Shown here one piece after another: positions 5,754 to 7,323 of a DNA stretch of 7,323 nucleotides (the stretch's first letter is position 1; each line of letters opens with the position of its first letter). The position numbers and the translations under genes are program-made. Under the pieces are notes generated by a model. It ran no database searches. It worked only from the letters and a program-made list of their open reading frames with translations, and had not been told where the DNA came from. The stretch is from Lachnospiraceae bacterium (lineage in GTDB: Bacteria; Bacillota; Clostridia; Lachnospirales; Lachnospiraceae): assembly GCA_900767585.1 (NCBI GenBank), contig CAAFZP010000120.1:1-7323 (forward strand), given 5' to 3'.

Positions 5754-6797
5754 ATGAAGAAATCGAAATTAAGCGTAGCACTTCTTACAGCATGTATGGC
5801 AGCAACTCTGCTTGCAGGATGTGGAGACAAGAAGACAGAGACAACAGAGGCAACGACGGAAGCAACCACAGAGGCAACTACAGAAGCTGCAACGACAACA
5901 GAGGCAACGGTTGCAGATGCAACTGCATCTGAGGCAGAGGACGATGAGAATTATGAGACAGGAGATGCATCATTGGATAACGTTCGTAATCAGGATGAAA
6001 TTGGCGACAACGAACTGCTTGTTGTAAGCTTTGGTACAAGCTTTAACGACAGCCGTCGTCTGACGATCGGTGCAATCGAGGGTAAGCTTGATGAAGAATT
6101 CGGTAAAGATTATTCCGTCAGAAGAGGCTTTACAAGCCAGATCATCATTGATCATGTAAAGAGAAGAGATGGTATTGCCATTGATAATATGACAGAAGCG
6201 CTTGACCGTGCGGTGGATAACGGAGTCAAGAATCTTGTAATCCAGCCGACACATCTGATGAACGGCCTGGAGTATACAGATGTTGTAAATGAAGTTGGCG
6301 ATTATGCAGATGCATTTGATCAGGTTGTAATCGGTGATCCGCTTCTTACAAGTGATGAGGATTTCGATGAAGTTGTGAAGGCTATCACAGATGCAACAGC
6401 TGAGTATGATGATGGTGAGACAGCTATCTGCTTCATGGGACATGGTACAGAGGCAGACAGCAACGAAGTATACCAGAAGATGCAGGATAAGCTGACAGAC
6501 GCCGGATTTGAGAACTATTTCGTAGGTACGGTTGAGGCAACTCCTTCTGTGGATGATGTACTTGCAAAGGTACAGGCAGGCGATTACAAGAAGGTCGTTC
6601 TTGAGCCTCTGATGATTGTAGCTGGTGACCATGCAAACAACGATATGGCAGGCGATGAGGAAGGCTCTTGGAAGACAACATTCGAGGATGCCGGTTATGA
6701 TGTAACATGCCTCGTTCGTGGACTTGGTGAGCTTCCGGCAATTCAGGATATCTTTGTTAAGCATGCACAGGCAGCTATTGACAAGTTAAATAAATAA
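5754..6797 (+). CDS. cbiK: Lipoprotein-anchored CbiK-type sirohydrochlorin cobaltochelatase
   Basis: The family inserts Co2+ into sirohydrochlorin in the anaerobic (early-cobalt) route to vitamin B12. This 347-residue form begins with a lipoprotein signal peptide (MKKSKL, hydrophobic core, LLAGC with the lipidated Cys at residue 23). A Thr/Glu/Ala-rich linker follows (about 24-70), then a chelatase domain (about 85-347) of normal CbiK size. Diagnostic motifs are LLVVSFGTSFNDSR (88-101), ICFMGHGTEAD (225-235), VGTVEATPSVDD (257-268) and PLMIVAGDHANNDMAG (285-300). His230, Glu261 and His293 match the metal-binding triad of Salmonella CbiK (His145, Glu175, His207) in order and spacing, so catalysis looks possible. 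It should face outward from the membrane, unlike the cytoplasmic enzyme; a periplasmic CbiK is known in Desulfovibrio. The ribosome binding site AAAGAGG (5739-5745) is eight bases before the ATG. The upstream cobalamin riboswitch should repress it when B12 is plentiful. A role in metal or tetrapyrrole capture rather than synthesis is possible. Confidence 0.93.
   Translation: MKKSKLSVALLTACMAATLLAGCGDKKTETTEATTEATTEATTEAATTTEATVADATASEAEDDENYETGDASLDNVRNQDEIGDNELLVVSFGTSFNDSRRLTIGAIEGKLDEEFGKDYSVRRGFTSQIIIDHVKRRDGIAIDNMTEALDRAVDNGVKNLVIQPTHLMNGLEYTDVVNEVGDYADAFDQVVIGDPLLTSDEDFDEVVKAITDATAEYDDGETAICFMGHGTEADSNEVYQKMQDKLTDAGFENYFVGTVEATPSVDDVLAKVQAGDYKKVVLEPLMIVAGDHANNDMAGDEEGSWKTTFEDAGYDVTCLVRGLGELPAIQDIFVKHAQAAIDKLNK
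5835..5915 (+). repeat. Short in-frame Thr-Thr-Glu-Ala repeats in the chelatase linker
   Basis: Codons 28-54 encode tandem TTEA-type units, several in a near-regular 12-base period (ACAACAGAGGCA and variants). They form a flexible, probably surface-exposed spacer between the lipid anchor and the enzyme domain. The number of units may vary between strains because such repeats can slip. Confidence 0.7.
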
Positions 6798-6821
6798 TAG
6801 AATAAACGCGAGGAATGAATC

Positions 6822-7323
6822 GTGAAGAAATGGAATGTAGGTCTTGCAGCGGGCGTGGTACTTGCCTGCCTGCTTGCAGGATGCGGAAAAAATGATACAA
6901 CACAGGAGACAACTGCCGCGGCTACGACGGAGGCAGTGACAACAGAGCAGGTGGCTACAGCAGATGCACAGATTGCAACCGGTTCGGATCTGGCATCGGC
7001 AAGTGACGTGGTAGAGGATTGGATGGTTCCGATTCCGGCAGAGAATGTCGCAGATGGCGAATATGACATCGAGGTTGATTCAAGCTCTTCGATGTTCAAC
7101 ATTACTGCCTGCAAGCTCACGGTAGCAGACGGCAAGATGACCGCCGTTATGACGATGGGCGGAAAAGGCTATCGGTATCTGTATATGGGTACCGGCGAAG
7201 AGGCAGTTGCTGCAGACGAGTCAGAGTATATCCCATATGTAGAGGATACAGATGGTGCGCATACATTCACAGTTCCTGTGGATGCGTTGGATGAGGGCAT
7301 TGCGTGTGCCGCATTCAGCAACA
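6822..7323 (+). CDS. Second lipoprotein of the cobalamin-controlled operon (partial, runs off window)
   Basis: The frame is open from a GTG at 6822 to the window edge (167 complete codons; no stop). The GTG is chosen because GAGGA (6810-6814) lies seven bases upstream and it gives a proper signal peptide; the ATG at 6815 is out of frame. The product starts MKKWNVGLAAGVVLACLLAGC, with the lipidated Cys at residue 21. A Thr/Ala/Glu-rich linker like that of the chelatase runs to about residue 60. A beta-rich region follows, with DGEYDIEVDSS (77-87), CKLTVADGKMTAVMTM (96-111) and a tyrosine-rich GYRYLYMGT (115-123). The pattern is loosely reminiscent of extracellular ligand-binding beta-sandwich (NEAT-like) domains, but I do not recognise the family. 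It begins 24 bases after the chelatase stop with no terminator between, so it is almost certainly co-transcribed and under the riboswitch. It could bind a tetrapyrrole, corrinoid or metal; this is inference. Confidence 0.85.
   Translation, partial: MKKWNVGLAAGVVLACLLAGCGKNDTTQETTAAATTEAVTTEQVATADAQIATGSDLASASDVVEDWMVPIPAENVADGEYDIEVDSSSSMFNITACKLTVADGKMTAVMTMGGKGYRYLYMGTGEEAVAADESEYIPYVEDTDGAHTFTVPVDALDEGIACAAFSN

Noticed and set aside
5812..6027. 71-residue Gln/Arg-rich open frame in the chelatase linker region
   Set aside because: It is the frame-shifted reading of the Thr/Glu/Ala repeats.
5970..6764. 264-residue open frame on the minus strand inside the chelatase gene
   Set aside because: It is long but antisense to a well-conserved enzyme, is Cys/Ile-rich with no recognisable motif, and has no supporting ribosome binding site; it is a codon-bias shadow.

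Overview
The window looks like chromosomal DNA from a gut-type anaerobic Firmicute, most likely a Lachnospiraceae member. This is inferred from strong AGGAGG-type ribosome binding sites, the codon style, Thr/Glu/Ala-rich lipoprotein linkers, a very large TPR protein headed by a degenerate J-like domain, and a cobalamin-riboswitch-controlled anaerobic cobaltochelatase. All real genes are on the + strand. No rRNA, tRNA or CRISPR array was seen.

Left part (1-2040) is visibly AT-rich and has an accessory character. It holds a small membrane-anchored XRE regulator and a tyrosine recombinase that keeps only its N-terminal DNA-binding domain. A RelB/DinJ-type antitoxin follows, overlapping a RelE/ParE-type toxin by one base, and then a small three-helix membrane protein of unknown role. 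The toxin-antitoxin pair has a readable sigma-A-type promoter (TTGATT-N17-TACAAT), and a perfect inverted repeat (TTGTAAC-N9-GTTACAA) lies across it as a likely autoregulatory operator. A short stretch at 2086-2148 faintly resembles the recombinase again, so this part may be a decayed mobile island.

Middle part (2221-5286) is one gene for a protein of about 1021 residues: a J-like N-terminal domain with Asn-Pro-Glu where the canonical His-Pro-Asp would be, followed by a long array of TPR-type helical repeats and a small Cys/His cluster near the C-terminus. A strong hairpin terminator follows it.

Right part (5387-7323) is a cobalamin-responsive unit. A well-conserved cobalamin riboswitch is followed by an intrinsic terminator, then by a CbiK-type cobaltochelatase carrying a lipoprotein signal peptide, and 24 bases later by a second lipoprotein that runs off the window. 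The chelatase keeps the His/Glu/His metal-binding triad but is predicted to sit outside the membrane. That suggests a B12-repressed surface function in cobalt, tetrapyrrole or corrinoid handling. This is the most interesting system in the window.
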